DNA from: Ruegeria sp. ANG-S4
Lineage (GTDB): Bacteria > Pseudomonadota > Alphaproteobacteria > Rhodobacterales > Rhodobacteraceae
Assembly: GCF_000814005.1 (NCBI RefSeq)
Contig: NZ_JWLK01000001.1
Location: forward strand, 620,001 to 684,000
DNA: 64,000 nt
Direction of reading: 5' to 3'
Shown here: one piece after another, positions 9,009-17,148 of the stretch
Numbering within the stretch: position 1 is the stretch's first letter
Layout: each line of letters opens with the position of its first letter
Notes under the pieces: generated by a model
What the model saw: only the letters and a program-made list of their open reading frames with translations
Databases searched by the model: none
What the model was told of the DNA's origin: nothing
Made by a program: the position numbers and the translations under genes

Positions 9009-9094
9009 CGCGCGGGACTCCTTTGATTCTGGAATAAGCTAGAGAAGCAGATCAGCGAGCGCTTCTCAATTTTCCAACGGGCGGGTGGGTGCGG

Positions 9095-9129
9095 TGCAAA
9101 AATATTGCAATAAATCCCTGCAAGTTGCA
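9095..9129. promoter_or_regulatory. cluster of TGCAA/TTGCA half-sites between dgcN and mcl1
   Basis: Two inverted repeats lie in the 295-base gap: TGCAA-N5-TTGCA (9095-9109) and TGCAA-N1-TTGCA (9119-9129). Their centres are about 22 bases apart, near two helical turns. They resemble in style the TTTGCAAA-type sites of short-chain acyl-CoA (ScfR/PccR/RamB-like) regulators. I saw no gene in this gap. Confidence 0.4.
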
Positions 9130-9303
9130 TGATTCTTCGAAGTTTTGAAACTGACTAATCTTTGATCACACAAACTGAGGAAGTTCGCAGATCATGCTGC
9201 GCGCGCATTGCCGCGGCTGCATAATGATGCTTGCGCATGGGCGCGCAATTTAATACCCAAACAGGGAAGAAAATCGTAATTTCATTGCTTGAACGAGGCC
9301 CTG

Positions 9304-10266
9304 ATGAGTTTTCGCATCCAACCCGCCGCCCCGGCCCGCCCAAACCGCTGTCAGTTGTTTGGACCTGGATCAAACACCAAGCTGTTCGCGAAAATGGCGG
9401 CATCGGCTGCAGATGTTATCAATCTCGACCTTGAGGATTCAGTCGCCCCAACCGACAAGGACGCGGCGCGCGCGAACGTGATCGACGCCTTGGATGCAGT
9501 GGATTGGGGGAACAAATACCTCTCGGTTCGGATCAACGGTTTGGACACGCCGTATTGGTACAGGGATGTGGTGGATTTGCTGGAACAGGGTGGCAACCGG
9601 CTCGATCAGATCATGATCCCGAAAGTCGGTTGCGCGGCAGATGTTTATGCGGTCGATGCGCTGGTGACTGCGATCGAAACAGCCAAAGGCAGGACTAAGC
9701 CCGTGTCATTCGAGGTGATCATCGAATCCGCCGCCGGCATCGCCCACGTCGAGGAAATCGCTGCCGCGTCGCCGCGTTTGCAGGCGATGAGCCTGGGGGC
9801 CGCGGATTTTGCCGCGTCAATGGGTATGCAAACCACCGGTATCGGGGGGACGCAGGAAAACTACTACATGCTGCGCAATGGCGAAAAGCACTGGTCTGAC
9901 CCGTGGCATTGGGCGCAGGCCGCGATTGTGGCTGCTTGCCGGACCCACGGTATCCTGCCCGTCGATGGCCCTTTTGGCGATTTCTCGGACGACGAAGGGT
10001 ATATCGCGCAGGCCAAACGATCGGCCACTCTGGGTATGGTTGGCAAATGGGCAATTCACCCGAAACAGATCGCGTTGGCTAACGAGGTGTTTACCCCATC
10101 CGAAGAAGCCGTGTCGGAGGCGCGCGACATTCTGTCCGCGATGGAACAAGCGAAGGCAAACGGCGAAGGCGCGACCGTATACAAAGGCCGGTTGGTTGAT
10201 ATCGCTTCGATCAAGCAGGCCGAGGTCATCGTGGCGCAGGCCGAATTGATCGCGGCGGGGGCTTGA
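9304..10266 (+). CDS. mcl1: L-malyl-CoA/beta-methylmalyl-CoA lyase
   Basis: 320 residues of the CitE/HpcH lyase family. The sequence from MSFRIQPAAPARPNRCQLFGPGSN through VINLDLEDSVAP, FEVIIESAAG and MGMQTTGIGG closely follows Rhodobacterales Mcl1. The enzyme reversibly cleaves L-malyl-CoA to acetyl-CoA and glyoxylate, and beta-methylmalyl-CoA to propionyl-CoA and glyoxylate, in the ethylmalonyl-CoA pathway. I chose 9304 over the upstream in-frame ATG at 9289 because the family starts MSFR. An intrinsic terminator follows. ethylmalonyl-CoA pathway partners are not in this window. Confidence 0.94.
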   Translation: MSFRIQPAAPARPNRCQLFGPGSNTKLFAKMAASAADVINLDLEDSVAPTDKDAARANVIDALDAVDWGNKYLSVRINGLDTPYWYRDVVDLLEQGGNRLDQIMIPKVGCAADVYAVDALVTAIETAKGRTKPVSFEVIIESAAGIAHVEEIAAASPRLQAMSLGAADFAASMGMQTTGIGGTQENYYMLRNGEKHWSDPWHWAQAAIVAACRTHGILPVDGPFGDFSDDEGYIAQAKRSATLGMVGKWAIHPKQIALANEVFTPSEEAVSEARDILSAMEQAKANGEGATVYKGRLVDIASIKQAEVIVAQAELIAAGA

Positions 10267-10274
10267 TGTAGCCT

Positions 10275-10300
10275 ACAAGACCCCCGCTCAGGGGTCTTGT
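10275..10300 (+). terminator. intrinsic terminator after mcl1
   Basis: Perfect 10-bp inverted repeat ACAAGACCCC / GGGGTCTTGT with a 6-base loop, 8 bases after the mcl1 stop and just before the stop of the convergent PA14-like gene. The T-run is weak on the plus strand; it is probably bidirectional. Confidence 0.8.
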
Positions 10301-10310
10301 TGCCAATAGA

Positions 10311-10877
10311 TCAGTGGCCAAAAATGTCGTTAGGAACCCAATCCAGTTCCGCGCCGTCCTTGCCCCATTTCATCATCAGGCAGGAACTTCCGCCTTTCTG
10401 AAAGTAGAGCGTTGTCAATTCGTACCAACCGGGCTCTGTGATTTCGACTTCGGTGACGCCATTTCCTTCACAGCCCTGAACGCCATCAAAGTAGCCGATT
10501 GTCTGACCACCCAGTTTTGTTTCGACGCCGTCATTTGAATAGACTTCGAACTGGTAGGATCCAGGTTCGTCTATTCTGATCAGTCCGGTGATTTCTGCCG
10601 CAACATTATGGGGTTGCGAGGCGGTCATTACGGGGTCGCCGTCCTCTGTATCCCGAAAGTCGAATGCGGGCACCGGATCTGCCGGCGCACCGATGGTATC
10701 TATCAGCTCACGCGCCTGTTCCAGGCTCTTGATCTTTTTGGGAGCTTCCGCATAGGTCACTTTGAGACCCGGCTTTACGATCGGTATCGGCGCAGACAAC
10801 TCCGAAGCTATTGCGGAACTTCCAACCGCACCAGCAACGCATGCAATCACGACCATCAGTGTGTGTGTTTTCAACAT
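10311..10877 (-). CDS. secreted PA14-like domain protein
   Basis: 188 residues. A signal peptide (MLKTHTLMVVIACVAGAVGSS, residues 1-25 or so, cleavage near AIASEL) is followed by a linker and a C-terminal beta-rich domain. Blocks such as GLIRIDEPGSYQFEVYSNDGVE, KLGGQTIGYFDG and EPGWYELTTLYFQ are typical of PA14 folds, which often bind carbohydrate. Two Cys pairs suggest a disulfide-bonded periplasmic or exported protein. Start chosen where the signal peptide begins; the frame to 10925 adds an unlikely charged leader. Ligand unknown. Confidence 0.75.
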   Translation of the reverse strand: MLKTHTLMVVIACVAGAVGSSAIASELSAPIPIVKPGLKVTYAEAPKKIKSLEQARELIDTIGAPADPVPAFDFRDTEDGDPVMTASQPHNVAAEITGLIRIDEPGSYQFEVYSNDGVETKLGGQTIGYFDGVQGCEGNGVTEVEITEPGWYELTTLYFQKGGSSCLMMKWGKDGAELDWVPNDIFGH

Positions 10878-11288
10878 TGGTTTCCCCAGGCAGGCTTTTT
10901 GTTTCGGGCAGCGAACCATGTGCATGTTTTGAAGTCAACTATTGGGCCCGCGTCGCGCGGCTCGTTCGGGGCGACCCATTCTGCGCTAAAACACTCAAAG
11001 GTCCAAATCGCCGGAGAAAATGACCTTCGGTTGCAAGTGTGGTGCCAGGGCGTTCCTATAGTGGAATGCTTTCGGCTGGCACAACGCGGCGCTATTGCCT
11101 CAGAGCCTCCCAAGGCACGATCGGAATTGATAAACGACTCTCCGATATGAATTTCGAGAGATCCTTTGGCCGCTTTTGGTGCTTCGGTGAAATCTCACCG
11201 CTTTTCCTTGATGTCTCGGTAAAGACAAACGTTATTCAGTCGCAAAAAGGCAGTTCCTTTTTCTACGATTGATGTATGGGTTCCACTT
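10878..11288. other. intergenic region without recognised gene
   Basis: About 410 bases separate the PA14-like gene and the LysE gene, divergent from one another. Several short frames occur on both strands, but none has a convincing ribosome-binding site or recognisable product. It presumably carries the two promoters. The segment just upstream of LysE (around 11220-11270) is A/T-rich. Confidence 0.5.
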
Positions 11289-11885
11289 ATGACCTACGAC
11301 ATCCTCATTGCCCTGATCGCGTTCGCTTTTGTTTCTTCGATCACACCCGGCCCGAACAACCTGATGTTGATGGCGTCGGGTGCGAATTTCGGATTCCGGC
11401 GGACCGTTCCGCATATGCTTGGAATCGGATTGGGATTCACTTTTATGGTGCTTCTGGTCGGGGCAGGGCTGGTTCAGGTCTTTGATCGCTTTCCGATCAG
11501 CTACTTGATCCTGAAGGCCGTGTCGGTGGTGTATCTGCTTTATCTGGCTTGGAAGATTGCCCATGCCGCGCCCGTTCGGGGTGAAGCGGTTGACGGCTCA
11601 CCCATGACTTTTCTGCAAGCAGCAGCCTTCCAGTGGGTCAATCCCAAAGCTTGGGCAATGGCGCTGACGGCCACCACGGCCTATGCGCCAGGGCATACTC
11701 TTGGCGCAATTGTTTTGGTGGCGTTGGTGTTTGGCGCAGTCAATCTGCCATCGGTCAGTACATGGACCGTTTTGGGTCAGCAAATGGCGCGGGTGCTGAC
11801 GAACCCGCGCCGGTTGGTGGTATTCAACTGGACGATGGCCTTATTGCTTGTCGCGTCTTTGTACCCGGTGCTCTGGCCCAACTGA
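11289..11885 (+). CDS. LysE family amino acid exporter
   Basis: 198 residues with about six hydrophobic segments. The family signature FVSSITPGPNNLMLMASGANFGFRR-type block lies at residues 14-38 (SITPGPNN visible), and FQWVNPKAWAMAL is the second conserved repeat region. LysE/RhtB carriers export amino acids or related metabolites through the inner membrane. The stop codon abuts the stop of the convergent AraC-type gene with no gap. No clear Shine-Dalgarno precedes the ATG. Substrate unknown. Confidence 0.9.
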   Translation: MTYDILIALIAFAFVSSITPGPNNLMLMASGANFGFRRTVPHMLGIGLGFTFMVLLVGAGLVQVFDRFPISYLILKAVSVVYLLYLAWKIAHAAPVRGEAVDGSPMTFLQAAAFQWVNPKAWAMALTATTAYAPGHTLGAIVLVALVFGAVNLPSVSTWTVLGQQMARVLTNPRRLVVFNWTMALLLVASLYPVLWPN

Positions 11886-12719
11886 CTACTTCAGAGGAAG
11901 GCAAATCTCGGTCAGCAGATCTTCTGGCGCAGTTTCGCGCGGGTCGTTGAGATAAACCTCGTAACACGGCTGATCCGCCGGTTCTTCGCCTGATGTCGGC
12001 AACCAGTTTCCGAACAGGGTGTGGTATGCGGCGGCCAAGCCAGAATAGGGGCCCTTGAACGTCAGAACAGCGGTTTTGCCGCCCGGTATGTCAAGGCTTT
12101 CCATCCCATCGGGCGTTGCGTCACCGCGGTATTCGGCCCCCGCATAGCTGCGCAGCTCTTGTTCCGGCACATCATCCGGGCTGTCGAGGTATAGACCAAT
12201 GGCCGGGCCGACATGCGGCCACAATTGGCGGGATTCACACAAGGCGCCAAAAGCCTCGAAGCTTTTGCCGATTTCGGCATACGCACCTTTGTGGGGCAGG
12301 GCGACGACCCGGCGGGCAGGCTCTGTTCGTGTCGTTATTGGATGCATTGGGTATTCTCCGGTTTTGAAGTGTGGGTTAGCTGGCAAAAACTGGCCCGCGC
12401 TGCGGAAAGAGGCGGGGCTCTTGCCATAGGCCTCGGAAAAGGCCCGCGCAAAAGAGTTCAGGTTGGGATAACCAATGTCTTTGGCGACCTTTGCGACGGG
12501 TTTGTCCGATTGCACCAGCCAGCAGGCCGCGCGATGCAACCTGATGCGGCGGACGGCTTGCGCGCAGGTCTCGCCAGTGATGGCGCGAAATACGCGGTGC
12601 CAGTGAAATCGAGACATAGCAGCGACATCCGCCAGCGCATCCAGCGACAAATCACCTGCGGGGTGCTCGTAAATGTACGACAATACCCGCAGAATGCGAT
12701 CTTCATAGCTGGTGGCCAT
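11886..12719 (-). CDS. AraC-type regulator with GyrI-like effector domain
   Basis: 277 residues. The N-terminal 110 residues form a double helix-turn-helix AraC domain (LSLDALADVAAMSRFHWHRVFRAITGE, then VAKVAKDIGYPNLNSFARAF). A GyrI-like/SOUL-type small-molecule-binding domain follows (residues about 125-277, with TRTEPARRVVALPHKGAY). Such Rob/SoxS-like fusions sense toxic or lipophilic compounds. Start at 12719 has AAGGA-like sequence upstream. It is convergent with, and may control, the LysE exporter; this is inference. Confidence 0.88.
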   Translation of the reverse strand: MATSYEDRILRVLSYIYEHPAGDLSLDALADVAAMSRFHWHRVFRAITGETCAQAVRRIRLHRAACWLVQSDKPVAKVAKDIGYPNLNSFARAFSEAYGKSPASFRSAGQFLPANPHFKTGEYPMHPITTRTEPARRVVALPHKGAYAEIGKSFEAFGALCESRQLWPHVGPAIGLYLDSPDDVPEQELRSYAGAEYRGDATPDGMESLDIPGGKTAVLTFKGPYSGLAAAYHTLFGNWLPTSGEEPADQPCYEVYLNDPRETAPEDLLTEICLPLK

Positions 12720-12841
12720 CGGCTCCGGTCCTTTCTCTTTGCCCGTCCGTGGTCGCATAATCCACATCCACAAATCTTGCTGAGTTGCATCCAAGGCAAC
12801 CACAGGTCATATAGCAGGGAACTTCCGCGTTGAGAGGCGTC

Positions 12842-13804
12842 ATGACCCAGTATCTGGATTTCGAAAAACCGCTGGCCGAGATCGAAGGCAAGGCCGAGGA
12901 ATTGCGCGCGCTGGCCCGCGCCAACGAAGAGATGGACGTCGCCCAAGAGGCAGCAGCGCTGGATGCAAAGGCCGCCAAACTGTTGGACGAGCTTTACAAT
13001 GACTTGACCCCATGGCGGAAATGTCAGGTCGCGCGGCATCCGGAGCGCCCGCATTGCAAGGACTATGTCGAGGAGTTGTTCACCGAATTCACGCCATTGG
13101 CGGGCGATCGCAACTTTGCTGACGATCTGGCCGTGATCGGCGGGTTGGCGCGCTTCAACGACCAGCCGGTCATGGTGATCGGTCACGAAAAGGGCTCGGA
13201 CACGAAATCGCGGATCGAGCGGAACTTTGGTATGGCGCGCCCCGAAGGTTATCGCAAAGCGGTACGCTTGATGGAGATGGCCGGGCGATTTGGGCTGCCG
13301 GTGATCACATTGATCGACACAGCCGGTGCGTATCCCGGTAAAGGCGCCGAAGAAAGGGGCCAGTCCGAGGCTATCGCGCGTTCGACCGAGATGTGCCTCA
13401 AGATCGGTGTCCCGCTTGTTTCCGTCATCATCGGCGAAGGCGGGTCCGGCGGTGCGGTTGCCTTTGCGACCGCCAATCGGGTCGCCATGCTGGAGCATTC
13501 GGTCTATTCCGTCATCTCACCGGAAGGGTGCGCTTCGATCCTCTGGAAGGATGCGGAGAAGATGCGCGAAGCGGCAGAAGCGCTGCGTCTGACGGCGCAG
13601 GACCTCTACAAGCTGGGCGTTTGCGATCGTATTATAACCGAGCCCAAGGGCGGCGCGCATCGCGACCGCTCAGCGGCGGTTGAATCTGTGCGAGCAGCGA
13701 TTGCGGCAATGTTGAAAGAGCTCGACGGGAAAGATCCGGCGGCGTTGATCAAAGACCGCCGGCAAAAGTTCCTTGATATCGGTTCAAAAGGGCTGGCGGC
13801 CTAG
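12842..13804 (+). CDS. accA: acetyl-CoA carboxylase carboxyltransferase subunit alpha
   Basis: 320 residues. The start [22 protein letters not shown] is the canonical AccA N-terminus. Conserved blocks include [60 protein letters not shown] sequence and [10 protein letters not shown], the oxyanion region of the carboxyltransferase. It pairs with AccD to transfer carboxyl from carboxybiotin to acetyl-CoA, the first step of fatty acid synthesis. It is monocistronic here; only 4 bases separate its stop from the convergent transglycosylase gene. Confidence 0.97.
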   Translation: MTQYLDFEKPLAEIEGKAEELRALARANEEMDVAQEAAALDAKAAKLLDELYNDLTPWRKCQVARHPERPHCKDYVEELFTEFTPLAGDRNFADDLAVIGGLARFNDQPVMVIGHEKGSDTKSRIERNFGMARPEGYRKAVRLMEMAGRFGLPVITLIDTAGAYPGKGAEERGQSEAIARSTEMCLKIGVPLVSVIIGEGGSGGAVAFATANRVAMLEHSVYSVISPEGCASILWKDAEKMREAAEALRLTAQDLYKLGVCDRIITEPKGGAHRDRSAAVESVRAAIAAMLKELDGKDPAALIKDRRQKFLDIGSKGLAA

Positions 13805-13808
13805 GTCA

Positions 13809-14939
13809 TCAGCCACCCAGCCTTCGAAGCAACTCGACCGAGGGTTTGCCGGTGACAGGCAGCCCGTTTGCGCCTTGATAGGCGCTGATCGCAGCCTCGG
13901 AATTCTTGCCGATCACACCGTCTGCGCCTTGCGTATCGTACCCTGCAGAGGTCAGGCGGCGTTGCAGGTCTTTGCGATCCTCCAGCGTCAAACCGGTTTC
14001 GTCGGGGCCGAATGAGGCCTGAAATGGCGCGCCACCCGCGATCCGATCAGACAGATGGCCGACGCCAATCGCATAGCTGTCAGAGTTGTTGTACCGTTTG
14101 ATCACCTGAAAGTTCCTGAAAACCGCAATGCGCGGCCCCGGTGTCTGCGGCTGAAGCACTGCGGCCGGTGATCCGGACACCGACCCAACCTCGCCACCCC
14201 AGGTCTGACCGCGAACCCACCCGGCGCGGGATAGGTAAGCGGCAGTGGATGCCAGCGAGTCCGTTGGGTCTTCGGACCAGATATCGCGCCGTCCGTCGCC
14301 TGTGAAATCAACCGCATATGCAAGATATGAGGTCGGGATGAACTGGGTATGCCCCATTGCACCGGCCCAGCTGCCGGTCATCTTGTCCGGTGTCGTGTCG
14401 CCGTTTTGCAGGATTTTCATCGCAGCGATCAACTGGCTTTCGAAGAACTGACCGCGCCGCCCGTCATAGGCGAGTGTCGACAGGGCCGAAACGACAGGGA
14501 CGTCGCCGCGCCTCGCTCCGTATCGGCTTTCCAAGCCCCAAACGGCGACAACAACCTCTTTGTCGACGCCGTACTGGGATTCGATCCGCGTCAGGGTTCC
14601 GTTATGCTTTTGAAGCATCTGCTTGCCCGTGCTGATCCGTTCATCCGACGCCGCGATGGCCAGATAGTCTTCGAGCGAGCGTTTGAACTCGACCTGATTG
14701 CGGTCGCGCTCAATCACGCCAGGCAAATAGCCCGCACCTTGAAAAGCCCGGTTAATGGTGATCTGCGAAATACCCTGCGACGCGGCGCGCCCTTTGAAAT
14801 TGGCGACCCATGCATCCCAACCTGCGTTTGGCACAGCGCGCATGCGCGACGCCGGTGCATTTGTTGGCGCTGTGCCGCCCGAACATGCGGCCAGCAGGGT
14901 TGCCCCAAGTCCCATGGATAAGGTCCGTCGATCAATCAT
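13809..14939 (-). CDS. lytic murein transglycosylase, MltB type, lipoprotein
   Basis: 376 residues. The N-terminus has a lipoprotein signal with lipobox LLAAC (Cys around residue 19). The SLT_2/MltB catalytic domain follows (about 38-300), with the catalytic glutamate in VWGLESRYGARRGD and the motif GSWAGAMGHTQFIPTSY. A C-terminal peptidoglycan-binding domain (about 315-376, with GLTLEDRKDLQRRL and ADGVIGKNSEAAI) completes it. It cleaves glycan strands to 1,6-anhydromuramyl products in the periplasm. Convergent with accA. Confidence 0.93.
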   Translation of the reverse strand: MIDRRTLSMGLGATLLAACSGGTAPTNAPASRMRAVPNAGWDAWVANFKGRAASQGISQITINRAFQGAGYLPGVIERDRNQVEFKRSLEDYLAIAASDERISTGKQMLQKHNGTLTRIESQYGVDKEVVVAVWGLESRYGARRGDVPVVSALSTLAYDGRRGQFFESQLIAAMKILQNGDTTPDKMTGSWAGAMGHTQFIPTSYLAYAVDFTGDGRRDIWSEDPTDSLASTAAYLSRAGWVRGQTWGGEVGSVSGSPAAVLQPQTPGPRIAVFRNFQVIKRYNNSDSYAIGVGHLSDRIAGGAPFQASFGPDETGLTLEDRKDLQRRLTSAGYDTQGADGVIGKNSEAAISAYQGANGLPVTGKPSVELLRRLGG

Positions 14940-15052
14940 GGCTGAAATCTGCTCTTGTTTGTGATTTTCACAAAACCTACCGCAGTCGAACCGCGCAAAC
15001 CAGAGAAACGGGCAGCAGATCGGTCACGTAAGTGTTCTGAGCGATATGCCGC

Positions 15053-15700
15053 TTAGCTGACCAGCAGCCGCAAACCTTGTGTCACGTCCGAGCGCACCGC
15101 CAGCCGCAGGCCGGGTTCATCACCAGCTTTCAAGGCGGCGATGATCAGCTTGTGGTAATGCGGCGGTTCCGTGCGGCGCAACCGACCGTACAGCGCCCGC
15201 ATCGTCGGCCCCAACTGCAGCCAAACAGTTTCCGCAATTGCAAGCATCGCTGGCGCCTGTGCGCGCAGATACAGGGTGCGATGAAATTCCAGATTTGCCC
15301 GGATGTATCCGACAGCGTCGCGCTTGGTGACCATTTCAGCGACAGTCATATTGATGCTCTGCAATCGGTCGATCAGCGCGATATGCGCACGCGGAAGCGC
15401 GCGGCTGGCCAGCTCAACCTCGATCAATGCCCGCAGCGCGGCCAGTTCCTCGATCCGGTCGTTGCTAAGTTCGGGTGTGGAAACCCGGCCCGACGTCGAC
15501 AGAAACAACGCCCCCTCCGCGGCCAGCCGTCGAACCGCTTCGCGCGCGGGTGTCATCGAAACGCCGAACTCTTTTCCGATCCCACGCAGTGTGAGCGCCT
15601 GGCCAGGAGCGATCTCGCCATGCAGAATACGGGATCGTAAGGCACGATAAACCCGGTCATGCGTTGCGGTTTGGGAGTCTGTCGGTCGCGCGGTCAACAT
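15053..15700 (-). CDS. GntR family regulator, FCD domain
   Basis: 215 residues. A winged-helix GntR DNA-binding domain (about 12-75: VYRALRSRILHGEIAPGQALT...VSMTPAREAVRRLAAEGAL) is followed by an all-helical FCD ligand domain (about 80-210), with metal-binding histidines likely in EFHRTLY. FadR-like regulators control use of organic acids. A 10-bp palindrome lies 8 bases upstream of the start, suggesting autoregulation. No obvious target operon adjoins; the next gene is a metalloprotease 30 bases upstream on the same strand. Confidence 0.88.
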   Translation of the reverse strand: MLTARPTDSQTATHDRVYRALRSRILHGEIAPGQALTLRGIGKEFGVSMTPAREAVRRLAAEGALFLSTSGRVSTPELSNDRIEELAALRALIEVELASRALPRAHIALIDRLQSINMTVAEMVTKRDAVGYIRANLEFHRTLYLRAQAPAMLAIAETVWLQLGPTMRALYGRLRRTEPPHYHKLIIAALKAGDEPGLRLAVRSDVTQGLRLLVS

Positions 15701-15707
15701 GCGATCA

Positions 15708-15717
15708 TGTGATCACA
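15708..15717. promoter_or_regulatory. palindrome TGTGATCACA upstream of GntR gene
   Basis: Perfect 10-bp palindrome, 8 bases before the GntR start codon and within the 30-base gap to the upstream metalloprotease gene. Position suggests an operator for the GntR protein, though this half-site also resembles a CRP-like site. Confidence 0.4.
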
Positions 15718-15730
15718 AATTTTGGCGGCG

Positions 15731-16426
15731 TCAACCGGTCCCCGCATCAAAGCGGTAACTGTGCAACTCGGCCCCGTGATCTCTGAGCCAGCGCCGCGGT
15801 TCCTTATAGGGTCCGAAGATGCGTTCGACCTGCGCCCAGAACGCGCGGGAATGGTTCATCTCGGCCAGATGGGCGACCTCATGCGCAGCCACGTAATGAA
15901 GAACGTCGGATGGCGCGAGGATGAGTCGCCACGAAAACATCAGCCCCCCGACCGAACTGCATGATCCCCAGCGAGAGCGCGTGTCGCGCATGGTAAGCGT
16001 CGAATAGGGTCGCCCCAGCATCTTTGAATAATCGTTGCATGCGCCCGTTAGCCGGTCTCGGGCCAATTCCTTTAGGAACCGCGCCAGCCGTCTTGCTTCG
16101 GACCCCGATGGTACACCGATTTCATCGCGCCGCAGAACAACCCGGCGACCCGGTTCCCGCACGATTCGGCGGGCTATTCCTTCGACGGGTATGGTCTGGC
16201 CGACTTGCACGGTGGACGGGACAGGTCTTTCCTGCAGGTGCTGTCGTATCCAACCTTCTTTTTGATGGGCGAAATTCAATGCCTCGGTTTCTGCAACACC
16301 CTGCGGGTATGTGAGTGTAACCCGCCCATCTAACTGAGAAATTCGCAGACTGATACGCCTTGCACGCGCCGATTTGCGCAGCGTTAGCGGTACGGGGGGC
16401 GATCCGGGCAAGGCGTGTCGCCCCAT
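15731..16426 (-). CDS. DUF45 (YgjP/SprT-like) zinc metalloprotease
   Basis: 231 residues. The C-terminal half carries the gluzincin motif HEVAHLAEMNHSRAFW (HExxH plus a downstream His), preceded by the conserved RDTRSRWGSCSS block. These define the DUF45/YgjP-like M48 relatives, cytosolic zinc peptidases of unclear substrate. The N-terminal basic segment is family-typical. Divergent from the FYDLN gene across a 100-base gap with repeated elements. Confidence 0.87.
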   Translation of the reverse strand: MGRHALPGSPPVPLTLRKSARARRISLRISQLDGRVTLTYPQGVAETEALNFAHQKEGWIRQHLQERPVPSTVQVGQTIPVEGIARRIVREPGRRVVLRRDEIGVPSGSEARRLARFLKELARDRLTGACNDYSKMLGRPYSTLTMRDTRSRWGSCSSVGGLMFSWRLILAPSDVLHYVAAHEVAHLAEMNHSRAFWAQVERIFGPYKEPRRWLRDHGAELHSYRFDAGTG

Positions 16427-16479
16427 GGTTCATTCTCCTGCGCTCAAAGGCTTTGACAGTGCCTGCCGCATATGGCAGG

Positions 16480-16509
16480 TCACCTGAATCATTTATACGA
16501 TTCACCTGA
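16480..16509. promoter_or_regulatory. direct repeat in the DUF45/FYDLN divergent promoter
   Basis: TCACCTGA occurs at 16480 and again at 16502, 22 bases apart (about two helical turns), 18 bases before the FYDLN start. A 6-bp inverted repeat CCTGCC-N6-GGCAGG (16462-16479) lies just upstream. The arrangement suggests a regulator site; none is identified. Confidence 0.3.
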
Positions 16510-16526
16510 TATCAAGGGGATTTGAT

Positions 16527-16850
16527 ATGCCCAAGGAAGAATGGGGCGTAAAGCGCGTTTGCCCGACAACAGGCAAACGGTTTTATGACCTGAACAAGGA
16601 CCCGATCGTCAGCCCCTACACGGGCGAGGTCGTGGAACTGGACACCGGCAAAAGCCGGATGATCGCCGCAGATGCCGAGGATGCAGCATCGGTGAAAGCG
16701 CGCGAGGCGTCGTCGGATGAGGACATCGTTCTGGACGATGACGACAACGTTGATGTCGAACTGGACGATGATCTGCTGGACGATGATGACGACAACGACA
16801 ACGTCTCATTGGACGATATCAAGGATATGTCGTCCGAAGACGAGTCGTAA
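16527..16850 (+). CDS. FYDLN acid domain protein (TIGR02300)
   Basis: 107 residues. The N-terminal region contains the zinc-ribbon-like CPTTGKRFYDLNKDPIVSPYTG that defines this alphaproteobacterial family. The C-terminal half is extremely acidic, with long Asp runs (around residues 70-100). Function is unknown; the acidic tail is typical. GGGGA lies just upstream of the ATG. A hairpin follows the stop, and tRNA-Ala is the next feature on the same strand. Confidence 0.93.
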   Translation: MPKEEWGVKRVCPTTGKRFYDLNKDPIVSPYTGEVVELDTGKSRMIAADAEDAASVKAREASSDEDIVLDDDDNVDVELDDDLLDDDDDNDNVSLDDIKDMSSEDES

Positions 16851-16860
16851 ATTGGCTGAG

Positions 16861-16878
16861 AGGCGGCGCAAGCCGCCT
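16861..16878 (+). terminator. hairpin after FYDLN gene
   Basis: 7-bp inverted repeat AGGCGGC / GCCGCCT with a 4-base loop, 10 bases after the stop, followed by CAGTTTCC. Probable weak intrinsic terminator upstream of the tRNA gene. Confidence 0.6.
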
Positions 16879-16991
16879 CAGTTTCCTGTGGCTTTGAGCG
16901 ACAGAATCTTTTTGACGGGACGTGCTTTTGGACTTGCGCTTTCCAGCGCCGTCTCATAAACGTCCGTCCACCGCAACAGCGGTATCGGCAA

Positions 16992-17067
<76 letters not shown>

Positions 17068-17148
17068 AAACCTTCCGACCTTGTCTCGCATTGATGCCCG
17101 CTGTTCAACGCGTTGTCGAAACGCGTTTTCGCGGCATAGCGTAACACG

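Noticed and set aside
7800..9026. 408-residue plus-strand frame opposite dgcN
   Set aside because: Antisense shadow of dgcN; His/Arg/Gln-rich composition typical of reverse frames, no recognised domain.
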